The translations under genes and the position numbers were made by a program. The notes beneath the pieces are model-generated. The model was not told where the DNA came from. It searched no databases and saw only the letters and a list, made by a program, of their open reading frames with translations. DNA of 64,000 nucleotides from Humulus lupulus (Eukaryota; Streptophyta; Magnoliopsida; Rosales; Cannabaceae), in contig NC_084802.1 in assembly GCF_963169125.1 (NCBI RefSeq), positions 26,851,107-26,915,106 of the forward strand. Direction: 5' to 3'. This document shows, one piece after another, positions 1 to 12,340 of the stretch. The stretch's first letter is position 1. Each line of letters opens with the position of its first letter.

Positions 1-1950
1 CCGGCTCAGGGTGAGCGAATGGGTATTTTGGTAATTTTGTGTATTCTGGAAATTAATGGAATATGAGATATATTTGAGGAAAATAATTATGAGTGGAAGA
101 TTAGTGAATTAAACTGAGACTTTGAGGTATAATTTGAGGTTAGTGGGAATTTTTAGGCTAAATTACCATTTCGACCTTGGGATTTATTAAGAAGGGGTAT
201 TGGAAGGAAGGGTAATTTGATCTTTTGACCTTAAGGATAGTGAAATCTAGTCTAAGTCTTTCGCTCCTTCCCATTTACGTTGTAAGCTATCTCTCTCTCC
301 TCTTTGGTTACTCTCAAGAACTCTCCCAAGAACACAAAACACAAAGGCTTGAATTTGAGAAATTTTCTTGGAAATTTAGGGTATTGAGAAGGACTAGGAG
401 CTGCATAATCATCCCCCCTCTAGGCGTTTCGAAATTCAGATAAGGTAAGGACCCATTTACTCTGTTTTTCATTTCAATTATAGTGTTCTTGATTAAGTTG
501 AAGTTGAGATAGATTCTGATGGAATTGAGGTTTCTAGGGGGTTTTTGTGTTGGTTTGTTGGAGGAAACGTGGTTTGGTGGTTGTTCCAAGCTTGAAATTG
601 AGTTTAAAGCCCACAATTCAGACTTAGATTCTCGGATTTGGGTAAGTTTCTAAACGTTGGCTCCCATTTGTTCAATGGTTGGTGTTTTGTTGTGTTTATG
701 AGTTTGAGTAAGTTTTGGTGTTATGTTAATAGTGGTGTTAGGTTGTTAGGAGTGTATAGGACGTGTTGTGGTCATTAACCTGCTGAAAATACCTGGTTGG
801 GTCGAGTTTTCAGGTTTGATTTTGCAAGGGAATCACAGCTTTTGGTTTTGGGGAAGAACATAGTGATTTTCTGGGTATTTTTGGGTTTCTAGTGACCTAG
901 CGCGACCGCTCTAGGTTGTGGCGTGACTGCACTAGAGGCCAAGAACCTTAGGAATTAGTTTTAATTTTGAGTTTCAAAGTTAGTGGCGTGACTGCGTTGG
1001 GCTAGGGCGTGACCGCGCCAGTACCTCAGAAAGCCCAAACTTTCTGCAGGCGCAACTGCCCCAGGTGCCCCAAAATATGGTTTTGCTGATTTTAGGATTA
1101 GGGTTCGGGGAGTTCAGGAATCAATTTGGTGGCCCACTTGGGGGCTCGGGGGATATTTCTAATTGGGTCCCGGCAACTGGGAATAGTAATCTTAAGAATT
1201 GGGTCTAGGGTGAGGCTCGGTATTTTAAGTCAATCCCTAATAAGAGTATGTTTGTGTTATGACTAGATTATCGCAAGGCTCGAGATTAAGATCGTACTTG
1301 AGGCCGTATTTTCTATCGCACGAAACTCGAGGTAAGAAAAATGCACCCTACTTGTGGTTAGGGCACAGGCCTTGATAATAAATGTGACTATGACTCTATT
1401 TGTAATTATCTGGTTAGGCATGCTTATATATGTTGCATCTCATTATGCGTTATGCAATCTATATGTTTGATTATATCTAATTTGAACGCTTAGCCTAAGG
1501 GCGTCGGGGACGGCAGTACACGTGCATAACGCATGCCATTGGGCTAGGGCAACCTGGGAGTGCAATATGCACTTGGTTCACCAGAACGTCACTTAAATAA
1601 TCAGAAGTGCAGACTGCATTTGTCTAACTCATTGATTGTTAAATTGGATTAAGTGTTTGTTTAAGCAGATTGTTGCTGCTAAGCTTATTATTTATATTCT
1701 GTTACTTATTGAATCTGTTGATTTAAGTTTTCTTATTGAGCCTTAGCTCACGGGTGCTATGTGGTGCAGGATAGGGAAATGGGAAGTTGGACCAGCCATG
1801 AGTTGGAGAGCTTTAGGGGCGGCGTGTACATTTGTCGCTGCTCGATTGCCACGACCGATGATTCAACAATAGAGACTAGAGCCAAAAGCTTAATTTTTCT
1901 ATTTAGGCCAACTTACATTGTAATTACTTTTGAAGTTGTAAATGCCTTGT
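1..1950 (+). repeat. Tekay/Del-type Ty3/gypsy LTR fragment, cut by Tat-A
   Basis: This is non-coding LTR sequence. Its opening, with a 'ctcagggtgagcgaatgggtattttgg' type phrase, parallels the interior of the complete LTR at 61783-63978 and the two solo LTRs at 37482-39710 and 41921-44550. Its far part (around 1740-1945) parallels their promoter-distal ends. The 5' end is off the window. It is interrupted after CTTGT (1946-1950) by Tat-A and resumes at 25211 with a 'tttattttgggatccc' phrase that is also found near the 3' end of the related LTRs. A GC-rich cluster of short repeated motifs lies at 898-1070. The short open frames have no recognisable domain. Family assignment is by resemblance to the other copies. 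Confidence 0.7.
898..1070 (+). repeat. GC-rich cluster of GCGTGACYGC-like motifs inside the LTR
   Basis: At least five short motifs of the form gcg(t)gac(t/c)gc occur within about 170 bases, in otherwise AT-rich LTR sequence. The cluster appears to take the place of the GCCGCGGC clusters seen in the three other Tekay-type LTRs of the window (62733-62925, 38590-38770, 43438-43560). Confidence 0.5.
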
Positions 1951-2717
1951 TGTTGACGCGGTTCTTCACCAACAGGTAATTAAGAGAAGAAGAGAAAGGG
2001 ATTAGTGCTTAAAGTAGAACCGTCACAGATGAAATCTTAGAGAATGAACTAGGTGACTCAAGACACGTTTTTAAGTGGTTCAAAGGTTAAAATCCTTCTA
2101 CTCCACTAGTCAATATTATTGATATATTCTGGATTTTTGGTTACAAAGTGTATATCTCTTATGAGACTATTTTTTCCAACCCTTATCAACTCCCAGGTTC
2201 TCCATATTTATAGGAGAAGGCACCTGGAAGTTGGTAAGGAGGTCATCACGTGACCTTCTTATTTGTCATATCAACTCTGTGACATTCATGATTAATTCCT
2301 AAACCTGACACATGAGTATGGTAAAATCGATAGATAAGGAGATAATGGGCCGCACGGCCCAACCCAGCCATGGGTGTCTGAATACGCACATTCCTGCTAC
2401 GTGTCCGAGAAGTCAGGGAGATATCGTACACGTGATGTCAGATATAGGCACGTTTATCTTGCGTGTGTTGACTTTACAAAGGGTCAGAGATCTACGAGCT
2501 GCAGCTCACACCACGAGCTGCTTCCCTGACCCAACCTTCGGCCTCAAGGATTCCTTCCCCCAGTCTTGGGCAGCCTTGGCGAGTTCTTGAGGATACCTCG
2601 AGCTAAGGGGGTACGACCTGGAAAACAGGATCTCCGACCTGGGGAAGTTTACGGACTAACCTTGATTAGTCCGAGGCTCAACCTACTAATCAGCCCGTGG
2701 GAAAACCAGGGCGTACA
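1951..2717 (-). repeat. Tat-A 3' LTR
   Basis: On the plus strand it starts TGTTGACGCGG and ends GGGCGTACA; on the element's own strand it is TGTACGCCC...CAACA. It has the same length as the partner LTR at 24439-25205. The target duplication CTTGT lies immediately outside at 1946-1950. Confidence 0.93.
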
Positions 2718-2727
2718 TCTGCCCTCC
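2718..2727 (-). other. Tat-A polypurine tract
   Basis: Read on the minus strand the tract is GGAGGGCAGA, directly abutting the 3' LTR start TGTACGCCC. It is the expected primer site for plus-strand DNA synthesis. Confidence 0.85.
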
Positions 2728-2747
2728 AAGCTCCTGCTCGTGGTATA

Positions 2748-2993
2748 TGACGTCATATATAGAAGACCACAGTAGGGGCTTTTAGACTTCCCCACAACCC
2801 TTCACACTCCACTTTTTGTGCAGGCGTCTGATACGTGGAACGCCGTGGGTGGTGACGGTACGTTTCACGAGAATCGCATTAAATGGCCTAGTCTAAGCCC
2901 AGCCGTCGTTTTGTATTTCGAGTGGAAGGCCTCGGATCCCTCACTAGGGTCATCCAAGAGCCTTCTACACGTGATCCTTCACGTATATAAAAA
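2748..2993 (+). promoter_or_regulatory. Promoter of the Tat-A antisense gene
   Basis: Seen in order: palindromic TGACGTCA (2748-2755, a bZIP-type ACGT core), ACGTGGAACGCCGTG (2833-2847) and a TATA box TATATAAAAA (2984-2993). The same three elements occur in the same order upstream of the antisense gene of Tat-B (31114-31121, 31198-31213, 31352-31359), although the DNA between them has diverged. That conservation, and the 5'UTR intron just downstream, is why this is called a real promoter. Factor binding is inferred. Confidence 0.7.
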
Positions 2994-3219
2994 GGGGGTG
3001 GCCACCCTACGCACGGGCCACCCCTTCATTCAAAATTTCCCAACTTTCTTTCCTTCTTCCCTCTCTAACTTTCAGAAAAACGAAACCCTCGCCTTCGTTG
3101 CTGCCATTCTCATTGTTCAAGAAGCTTAGGCGCACGAGTTTCTCCGAAGCTTTGGAAGCTATTTCACCGACGGAACCCCTATCAACGCAGCATTCTCTTC
3201 AACCTTCCAGCCATATACT

Positions 3220-3711
3220 GTAAGTTTCTTGACCCTGTTCATTTTGAAAACATGCTACTGTAGCTTAGGTAAAAAAAATTACTGTAGCCGCATGCAAAGG
3301 TTTTCTGGGTTGCGTGGATAAGGAGGGTGACAACCCTCTTTAGGCTAGGACATATTGGTTGTAGGAAATCGCCTTAGAGTCTGGGTTTCAGGATGCTTTT
3401 TCTGGGACATTTCCTAGGTAGGAGTTTTGGGGAATTTTGGGTGCAAAACCGGGTAGCTTAGGGAACACGCCTCATGGGCGGTTTTGCAATTCCTGCCTAC
3501 TGAAACTTTCCTCCCAAGGAAAATTTCACTCTGAACCTCCTGACACGCGAATTCCGAGTAATCTGGGATCTGTTGGGAGCATACGCGCGTGTTCACTGAA
3601 CCGTGTGGTTCCACTTCCCACGAGCTGAGCTTTCCTCAGCTCGTGCAAATAATAATTATTCTTCCTCCCGCTTGGGTCGCCTTTTCTAAAATGTTTTCTT
3701 GTGTTCACTAG
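3220..3711 (+). other. 5'UTR intron of the Tat-A antisense gene (predicted)
   Basis: The donor is ACTG|GTAAGTTT-like (ctG-TAAGTTTC at 3220) and the acceptor TTCACTAG at 3704-3711. It is followed by GCGACCAG and the ATG at 3720. Tat-B has a matching donor (31560) and acceptor (32106) followed by GCGAGCTA and its ATG. Splicing is predicted from sequence, not observed. Confidence 0.65.
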
Positions 3712-4308
3712 GCGACCAGATGGCTCCAAAAAAGAACCTCCCTCAGAAGAACGTTAGAAGCTCGACCTCTCGGCAGGAGAAGGGAAAGGCGGTGATGCCC
3801 AGCTCGCCGATCTCCCATTTTGGGCCGGCCGTGGAGAAACAAGTCGAGGTGGCCCCCGACGCATTCTTTGAGGCGGAGAGAATCGTCTCAAAGGTAACCG
3901 ATCAGGTGAAGATCAACAAACTCTTCCTCACCCACAAGATCCCATTGGGGAAAGCCTCAGTCATAGCCCGACCTGCTGCAGAGGGCGAGCGGAGCTGTAC
4001 GCCGCTAGACGAATCGTTTGCGGCCTGGAGTGGTGAACACTTCAAGGCAGGGGCCTTCCTCCCCCTGGACCAGTACTTCGCTGATTTTCTGAACTACGTG
4101 GGGTTGGCCCCTTTTCAGCTCCCCCCCAACTCCTACCGTCTGCTGGCAGGGTTGAGGTACTTGTTCAAGAAGCAGGAGTGGGAGGTCCCTACTCCTGCTG
4201 ATATTTTATATTTCTTTTGCCTCAAAGCCAGCCCGGATCAGCGGGGGCGAGGTGGCGGGTTTTACTATTTAACCCGTTTTCCTAATACAGCGGCGATCAT
4301 TGAGCTGC

Positions 4309-6224
4309 TGATAGACCCAAAACGGGTATGTTTAAAAATTTATACTCGCAAGCGCACGAATCGTATTTATAGAATAGTTTTCGTGTAAGCACGAGATCGA
4401 ACCCAAGGGAGTTGTCTAAAATAAAAAAGAAAACTATTTTAAGTCAAAAGTAATAAATTCTAACCTAGTTCCAAAGATTGATGCGTTTTAATATTATGAA
4501 CATGAAATAAAAGATTGAAAAATAAAGCTATTTAAGAGAATGAAAATAAACCAATAATGATTTGACAATAAGTGTTAAAAGAAAAGATTATTAAGATACT
4601 AGAATCCACAAAATGTAAGTTTAATAATATTTATTAGTATATTGATTCCCAAGTTTTAGTGATAGTTAAAATAATTTAAACTATCATTTTCCAAAAATAT
4701 TTATAATTTTAAGCACAATTTTCTTATAAAAAGATAGGATTTTTCTTCACTTTTCAAAATTATAATTTCAAAGCATTTAGTGTAAATCAATCTAATGAAA
4801 TAACAAATAAATCAATGAACATTATTTATAAGGCAAAACATAATATTTTTGTTCTAAGCATGGATGTATACAATTTAATGACACATCTTACACAAAGAAT
4901 ATTATGTTTATGCACTAATGAAGAACAAAGTGTAAATATGTTCTAACAATCTAAAATACAAGATATTTAAGATGAAAGAAATATATGTAGAAGAAAAATC
5001 CATAAACTTTGTTGTATTACAAGGGAAATCAACATACAACATAAATATTACCTAGTTACAAGTTGCTTCATCATGATCTTAATAATCTTATGAAAAAGAT
5101 TAGAAGCACATAACTAGAGTAGAAATTACAAAATAAAACACATACATACTTGCAAAATGCTCTTGAAAATCCCAAATGGAAGAGAGAATGGTAGAGAGAA
5201 AATGAGAGAAAAAGATGGTAACCAAAACATTAAGCACCCTAAAATGGTCTTCAAAACCCTTATTTATAGCCAAAATGAGATTATTAAAATAATCAATTTA
5301 AATTAAGTAAATTGATTAAATTAATAATAATATGGTAAATAGGGATAAATTATAGGAGTGATGATGATTTTGGGTGAAAAATGTGTAGAAAAGTGAGTAA
5401 AAAGGTGGCATTTTTGTCATAGGGGACAAAATGAAAAATGGTGGGCTCAAGAGGTGGCTGAAGGTGTTGGTGGCAGGTGAATTCGGCTGGCTTTGGGGCT
5501 GGGCCGAATGGGCTGAAGTGGTGCAAGGCAGCTTGGTGAAGGAAATGGGTCTTGAAGGAAATGGGCCTCATGCATGCATGGGGAGGAAGGCCCACGTTTG
5601 GGCTTGGAAGAGCTTGTCACGTGGAGATGCTGAAGAAGTTGGAATGATGCTAAGTGATGGGCATATATGTGATTGGCATATGTGAATTGGCATATGTGAG
5701 GGAAATGCTTCAGCCACGTTGGGGAGAAGGAAGCTCATGTGAGATGCTTGGTGAAGCTTGGCATTGGGCCTTGTGCTTATGGGCCCAAATTGCTTGGGAA
5801 AATACCAATTTCCTTTGCTATTCTTCACAAAAATGCCATCTTTTTTCATCATTTTCATTGCTTTTCAAGAGCCTAAATTCCCTACAAAATAAATATAAAA
5901 TAAATCATAATACAATATTTTCAATTATAAAATAAATCAATTTAATTTTTTGAAAATATTAATTATAACTTAATTATATTTAACACTTAAGCTCAATAAT
6001 ATAACATTTTTTTACCACAAATTAAACTACAATAATTTAAATAATTAAACTACAATATATTACAACAAAATAACTATAAAAACACACAAAAATATAAAAA
6101 ATCAAAATAAACCTAATAAATTCAAAATTACTTAAAAACTTAATAAATCAATTAAAAACTCAAGAATTAAGCAACAATTAGCACATAAAAAGTGGTAAAA
6201 TAACTCTATTTTGTAGAGTTATCA
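4309..6224 (-). repeat. Athila 3' LTR
   Basis: On the plus strand it runs from TGATAGACCC to GTAGAGTTATCA, with TGATA/TATCA inverted ends. It is followed by CACCCCCAAACTTA, the polypurine tract seen from the other strand. It is about 1% different from 13254-15144. Confidence 0.93.
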
Positions 6225-6986
6225 CACCCCCAAACTTAAAGTTTTGCTAGTCCTCAAGCAAAAGAAAAATTAAAACACATTTTTTTTTATTAGTGATATA
6301 AAAAGGATTTTCTCAAAAATTGCACAATGAAAATAATTCTCAAAAATTGTTATGAATAACAGTTAAGCTTATGTAATTAATTAAATTGTCAATTTTTCTT
6401 TTAGAAAAAATGTTTTCATTAAAATTATTTTTCCCTTAAACTTATAGGAAATAAGAGTGTTCTTGTTATGAAAAATGTAATTTTTGTTATAAGCAAAATT
6501 GACCTTATAATTAAAAACAAATCTTAAGAATTATTCATATTTTTAAGAGAATTAAACTCAAACTCAATCAAGATTTTTATCATTGAAAATGAAAAATATC
6601 ACCAAATTTTTTTTTTTTTTTATATTTTTTTTGAATTTTTATAAAAATGAACAAATTAAAATTTTAAAAAAAAATTAACAAAACAACAACATAATATATA
6701 TTTTTTTTTTCAAACAAACATAAATAACATAAATAAAACACAAAACATTAAAAACAATGCAAAGCATAAACACAATAAACTCGATACCCCCAAACTTAAT
6801 TTAAGCATTGTCCTCAATGTATCAAAATATAAATATAAATTAAAATTGACAAGAGTGTAAAGTTTAGAATGGTCGTACCTCGATATTGTGAATCGCGAAG
6901 AGAGAACAAGATACAACTAACAAAAATTAAATCACACATAAAACAACAATATAAATAAAACACAAGTTATTAAGATCACACAGGAA
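6225..6986 (-). other. Athila 3' untranslated region with two polypurine tracts
   Basis: The minus-strand tract TAAGTTTGGGGGTG abuts the 3' LTR (plus 6225-6238). A second near-identical tract (plus cccccaaactta, about 6786-6797) lies about 560 bases inside. Both are followed on the plus strand by a similar 'gtcctcaa' phrase, suggesting a small duplication. The remaining sequence is A/T homopolymer-rich and holds no env-like ORF, although many Athila elements have one here. Confidence 0.7.
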
Positions 6987-9900
6987 TTAAAGAGCATGGT
7001 AAACAGGGTCCTCAAGGAGTATCTCATCCACTTCATCAGTTTTTAATTCTAAAAATGGTTTTAATCTTTGTCCATTAACTTTAAATATATCACCATTTTT
7101 AGGATTTTCAATTTCAATAGCTCCATGTGGAAAAACAATACGAACAATGTAAGGACCGGACCACCTAGAGCGTAACTTTCCCGGGAATAAATGCAAACGA
7201 GAATTGTATAAAAGGACTTTCTGACCTGGGGAAAAATCTTTTCTCAAATATTTTTGTCATGGTAAAATTTCATGCGATCCTTATACTTTTTTGAATAGTC
7301 ATATGCATCATTCCTAATTTCGTCTAGTTCATTGAGTTGAAGTTTTCGTTTCTCACCTGCCTTGTCTAAAGAAAAGTTTAACTGCTTAATTGCCCAAAAG
7401 GCTCTATGTTCTAACTCAACAGGTAAGTGGCACGCCTTCCCATACACAAGTCTGTAGGGTGACATGCCAATGGGTGTTTTGTACGCGGTACGATACGCCC
7501 ATAATGCATCAGTGAGTCTTAAGGACCAATCTTTCCTAGTAGGATTCACAGTTTTTTCTAAAATGTGCTTAACTTCCTTATTAGACACTTCAACTTGACC
7601 ACTAGTTTGTGGGTGATATGGTGTTGAGACTTTATGTGTAATGTCATATTGTTTCATCAAATGTTCAAATGGCTTATTACAAAAGTGTGTACCGTTATCA
7701 CTAATTATAGCACGTGGTGAACCAAAACGGGAAAATATATTTTCTTTTAAAAACCGAAGCACAACTTTGTGGTCATTAGTGTGGCATGCAATAGCTTCAA
7801 CCCATTTAGACACATAATCAACTCCAACAAGAATATAAAGATTACCAAAAGAGTTAGGAAATGGTCCCATAAAATCAATGCCCCAAACATCAAATATGTC
7901 AATAATAAGAATAGGATTTAAAGGCATCATGTTTCTTTTAGTTAAACTTCCTAACTTTTGGCAACGTTCACAAGCTTTACAATAAACATATGTATCATGA
8001 AAGATAGTAGGCCAATAAAAACCACATTGTAAAACTTTAGCAGCTGTTTTCTTACCACCAAAATGTCCTCCACATGCATGATCATGACAAAAAGATATGA
8101 TTTTAGATTGATCACAGTTTGGAATGCATCTTCTAATTATTTGATCAGGGCAGTATTTAAACAAGTAAGGATCATCCCAAATAAAGTTTTTCACCTCAGA
8201 ATAAAATTTAGATTTATCATGCTTAGACCAATGAGATGGTATTTCATTAGTGACCAAATAATTAACAATATCATCATACCAAGGCAATGAAGAAATATAC
8301 ATTAATTGTTCATCAGGAAAAGTTTCAGTGATAGGAGTGGGATCATGTATAGTTTCAACAACTAGTCTAGATAAATGATCAGCAACAACATTTTCAGATC
8401 CTTTTTTATCACGTATTTCTAAGTCGAATTCTTGTAAAAGCAGGATCCAACGGATCAAACGAGACTTAGCATCTTTTTTTGATAAGAGATATTTTAATGC
8501 AGCATGATCAGAGTAGACAATAATTTTAGACCCTAACAGATAAGATCTAAATTTCTCTAATGCAAAGACAACAGCAAGCAATTCTTTTTCGGTTGTGGAG
8601 TAATTTAATTGAGCATCATTTAAAGTTTTGCTAGCATAGTATATTACATGAGGTATTTTTTCAAGTCTTTGTCCTAAGACAGCACCTATAGCATAATCAG
8701 AAGCATCACACATTATTTCAAAAGGTATTTTCCAATCAGGAGGTCGAATAATGGGTGCAGTAGTCATCAAATTTTTTAATTTTTCAAAGGCAACATGGCA
8801 ATTATTATCAAAGACAAAAGCATTTTCTTTTCCAAGTAAATGGCATAAAGGCCGAGAAATTTTGCTAAAGTCTTTTATAAATCTTCTATAAAAACCGGCA
8901 TGGCCTAAGAATGATCTAATTTCTTTCACAGTTTTAGGTGGGGGAAGTTTTGAAATAAGATCAACTTTAGCTTTATCAACTTCTATTCCATCAGATGAGA
9001 TTACATGACCTAAAACAATTCCTTTTTTAACCATAAAATGACATTTTTCCCAGTTAAGCACAAGGTTTTTCTCTTTGCAATGAATTAAAACAAGTGAAAG
9101 ATGATGCAAACATTCATCAAAGGAAGAACCAAACACAGAAAAATCATCCATAAATACTTCAAGAAATCTTTCAACCATGTCAAAAAAAATCGAAATCATA
9201 CACCTTTGAAAAGTCGCAGGTGCATTGCATAATCCAAAGGGCATGCGACGATATGCAAAAGTTCCAAAAGGGCATGTAAAAGTAGTCTTTTCTTGATCTT
9301 CTGGGGCGATGGGGATTTGGTTATACCCCGAATACCCATCAAGAAAACAATAATATGCATGGCCAGCTAATCGTTCAAGCATTTGATCAATAAAAGGTAA
9401 TGGAAAATGATCTTTTCTAGTAACATTATTCAACTTTCTATAATCTATACACACTCTCCACCCCGTTTGTATTCTAGTAGGGATTAATTCATTTTTCTCA
9501 TTTTCAACAACTGTGATCCCAGAATTCTTAGGCACAACTTGAACTGGACTCACCCATTGACTATCAGAAATAGGGTAAATGATACCTACGTCTAACAATT
9601 TTATGACCTCTTCTCTAACTACTTCTTTCATATTGGGATTTAATCTTCTTTGACATTCCCGAGAGGTTTTAGCATTCTCTTCTAGATGGATTCTATGCAT
9701 ACATATGGATGGGCTAATTCCTTTAATGTCTCCAATGGTCCAACCTATGGCTTCTTTATGTTTTCTAAGGACATCTAACAATTTACCTTCTTGTTCTTTA
9801 TCTAAAGCGGATGCTATGATAACAGGTAAGGTTTCAGACTCTCCTAGAAAAGCATATTTTAAATTTTCTGGCAAAGGTTTAAGGTCTAACTTTGGAGACT

Positions 9901-11215
9901 CAGAAATTGATTGAACATGACCTAAGGGTGAAAAAGGTTCAACTTTGGTTTCATTTAAGGGTATAGACTCTAGCAAAGCATTCACATCATCATTAAAGTC
10001 ATCAATATGCAAGTTCATACCAAAGTATTTTTCACAAAAATCAAGTAAGTCATTTCCATCATCTTCACATATGCTATCTATCATGTTAACTTCATGTATT
10101 TCCTCACACTCAACAGATTTAGCAACATTAAAAACATTCAATTCAACAGTCATATTTCCAAAAGATAATTTCAAAACACCATTACAACAATTTATGATTG
10201 CATTAGATGTAGCTAAGAATGGTCTATCTAAAATGATAGGAATTTGAGCATGCATATTTTCCACAGGTTGAGTATCAAGAACAATGAAGTCAACAGGAAA
10301 ATAAAATTTATCAACTTTTATCAAAACATCCTCTATAATGCCTCTAGGAATTTTCACAGAACGATCGGCTAATTGAAGAGTTATAGAGGTAGGTTTTAGC
10401 TCACCAAGACCAAGTTGCTTATAAACAGAATAAGGCAATAAATTCACACTAGCACCTAAATCAAGTAAAGCTTTGTTAATAAAATGATCACCAATAATGC
10501 ATGAAATTGTGGGACACCCAGGATCTTTATATTTAACAAGACTCTTATATTGAATAATGGAACTAGCTTGTTCAGTTAAAAACGCCTTTTTAGGAACATT
10601 AGTGTTTCTTTTAACAGTACAAAGATCCTTTAAAAATTTGGAGTAGGCAGGAATTTGTTTAATGGCATCTAAGAAAGGGATGTTGATACTAACTTGTTTA
10701 AAAACTTCTAAGATGTCATTATATTGGCCGCCCTTTTTAATTGGAAGTAATCTTTGTGGGAATGGGGCTTTTGGAATGAAAGGATGGATTGGAATTTCTT
10801 TGTTTGATGAGTCATTGAGATTAGAACTAGAAGGCTGACTCTTTTCTTTTTCTTTTTCGTTTTCAACCTCGGGTATGTAATCGGGTTTGACAATTTTCTT
10901 TCCAGACCTAAGAGTTGAAATTGATTTGACTTCTCCATTATGACTAGACTTTCCTATCTCATATTGACCTTTTGGATTAGGGATAGGTTGACTAGGGAAT
11001 GTTCCTTTCTCTCTATCAGCTAAAGCAGTGGCGAGTTGTCCTACTTGCATCTCGAGTTTGGTAATAGATTGAGATTGATTTTGTAGGATTTGTTGGGTGG
11101 ATTGCATAAATTGTTGTAAAGTATCTTCTAAGGAAGGTTTTCTTTGTTGCGGATATGGTTGATTTTGTGGGGCATGAGCTTGGTTTTGTGTGTTGTATTG
11201 GTGCCCTTGATTCAT
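6987..11215 (-). pseudogene. Athila pol: protease, RT, RNase H, integrase
   Basis: A 1323-residue open stretch (7244-11215) continues the gag frame. In order it holds the aspartic protease ([10 protein letters not shown]), reverse transcriptase with the FMDD catalytic box ([11 protein letters not shown]), RNase H ([14 protein letters not shown]), the integrase HHCC zinc finger (HACGGHFGG...CKACERCQ) and the DDE core ([26 protein letters not shown]). A one-base loss at about 7247 shifts the frame. The last 86 codons (6987-7247; [21 protein letters not shown], the integrase C-terminal domain) continue in another frame and end in YHAL. Apart from that frameshift the polyprotein looks complete. 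It copies the element RNA into DNA and inserts it. Confidence 0.92.
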
Positions 11216-12340
11216 TTGGGGTTGGTTTTGTCTCCATGAAAAGTTTGGATGGTTTCTCCAATTTGGATTGTAGGTGGACGAAAATGGGCTATCATTTGGT
11301 TTCCCATAAGAATGAAGAGCATTGGCCTCCTCAGAAAAGGCTTCTTGGTAGGAAGGGCATGATTGGGCATTATGGCAAGGACTAGAACATATAGAACAAA
11401 CATCTTTTCTAGGTTGAATTGGAGAGTTTATAGTTTGGCTTATGGCTAAAGCTTCTACTTTTCTCGCTAATTTGTCTTAGGATGTTCTTAAGTCTAATTC
11501 TTCTTTTACTTCATACCTTCCTCCTCTTTTTGGTGAATTAGTTGACCTAGACCTAGGATCAAAATAATTCCATTGTTGTGAATTGACAGATAAATCTTCA
11601 AGGGCGTCCCACGCCTCTTGTCCTTGAAATTTTAAAAATTTTCCAGTATGCATAGATTGAATCATTTGACGATTAGAGGGAGTCAAACCATCATAAAAAT
11701 ATTTTACAAGTCTCCATTTTTCAAAACCATGATGAGGACATTTTAATAATAAATCTTTAAATCTTTCCCAACATTCATAAAACTCTTCATTATCTTTTTG
11801 AAAAAACTCGGAGATTTCTCTCCTTAGACTATCAGTTTTAGACATAGGAAAAAATTTCAGTAAGAATTTATTATAAAGTTGATCCCATGTAGTTATAAAC
11901 CCCGTGGGAAGGGAATTTAACCAAGCTTTTGATTTGCCTTTTAATGAAAAAGGGAACAATCTTAGTTTGACCGACTCATCGGAAAAATTTTAAAATTTAA
12001 ATGTTGAGCAAATTTCTAAGAAATCTTTGACATGCATGTAAGGATCCTCTCTATCTAACCCATAAAAAGATGGCAATAATTGAATGATTGCGGGTTTAAG
12101 CTCAAAATGAGTAGCAGAAGTAGTAGGTAAAACAATGCATGAAGGAGCATTAGATGAAATAGGTGCAAAATATTCAAGCAAAGTTTTTTCAGGCACAGCA
12201 TTTTCATCAACAATATTAGCAATAGGTTCCATGATGCTCAAATTTTTACTAACACTTTCAATTTCAAATAAAGATAAACGTCTTTTTACTAATCGTTTTT
12301 TAGAATTACGTTCCCAATGATGCATACAATTTTCACACAC
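11216..12340 (-). pseudogene. Athila gag with two in-frame stops
   Basis: The same frame as pol is open apart from TAA codons at about 11990 and 11477. The start taken is the first Met seen (MCENCMHHWER); a start further in, at MEPIANIVDEN, is equally possible. The capsid-type retrotransposon gag region includes PFSLKGKSKAWLNSLP, WDQLYNKFLLKFFP and ECWERFKDLLLKCPHHGF. A CCHC zinc knuckle follows ([14 protein letters not shown], spacing C-x2-C-x4-H-x4-C, about 11325-11370), then a Gln/Asn-rich linker into protease. Gag forms the particle that packages the RNA. Two stops in gag would prevent self-supply. Confidence 0.9.

Noticed and set aside
1761..1979. 72-residue plus-strand frame starting MVQDREMGSW
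   Set aside because: It runs across the junction of the old LTR and the Tat-A LTR and has no domain. Similar frames recur in the other Tekay-type LTRs, so they are LTR sequence, not a gene.
2312..2590. 92-residue frame in the Tat-A LTR, repeated at 24800-25078
   Set aside because: It is conserved only because both copies are LTRs of one element. There is no domain, and Tat-B LTRs do not keep it.
5431..5935. Paired frames (MKNGGLKRWLK..., MMGIYVIGICEL...) repeated near 14396-14867
   Set aside because: These are the two Athila LTRs. The frames overlap on both strands and show no domain.
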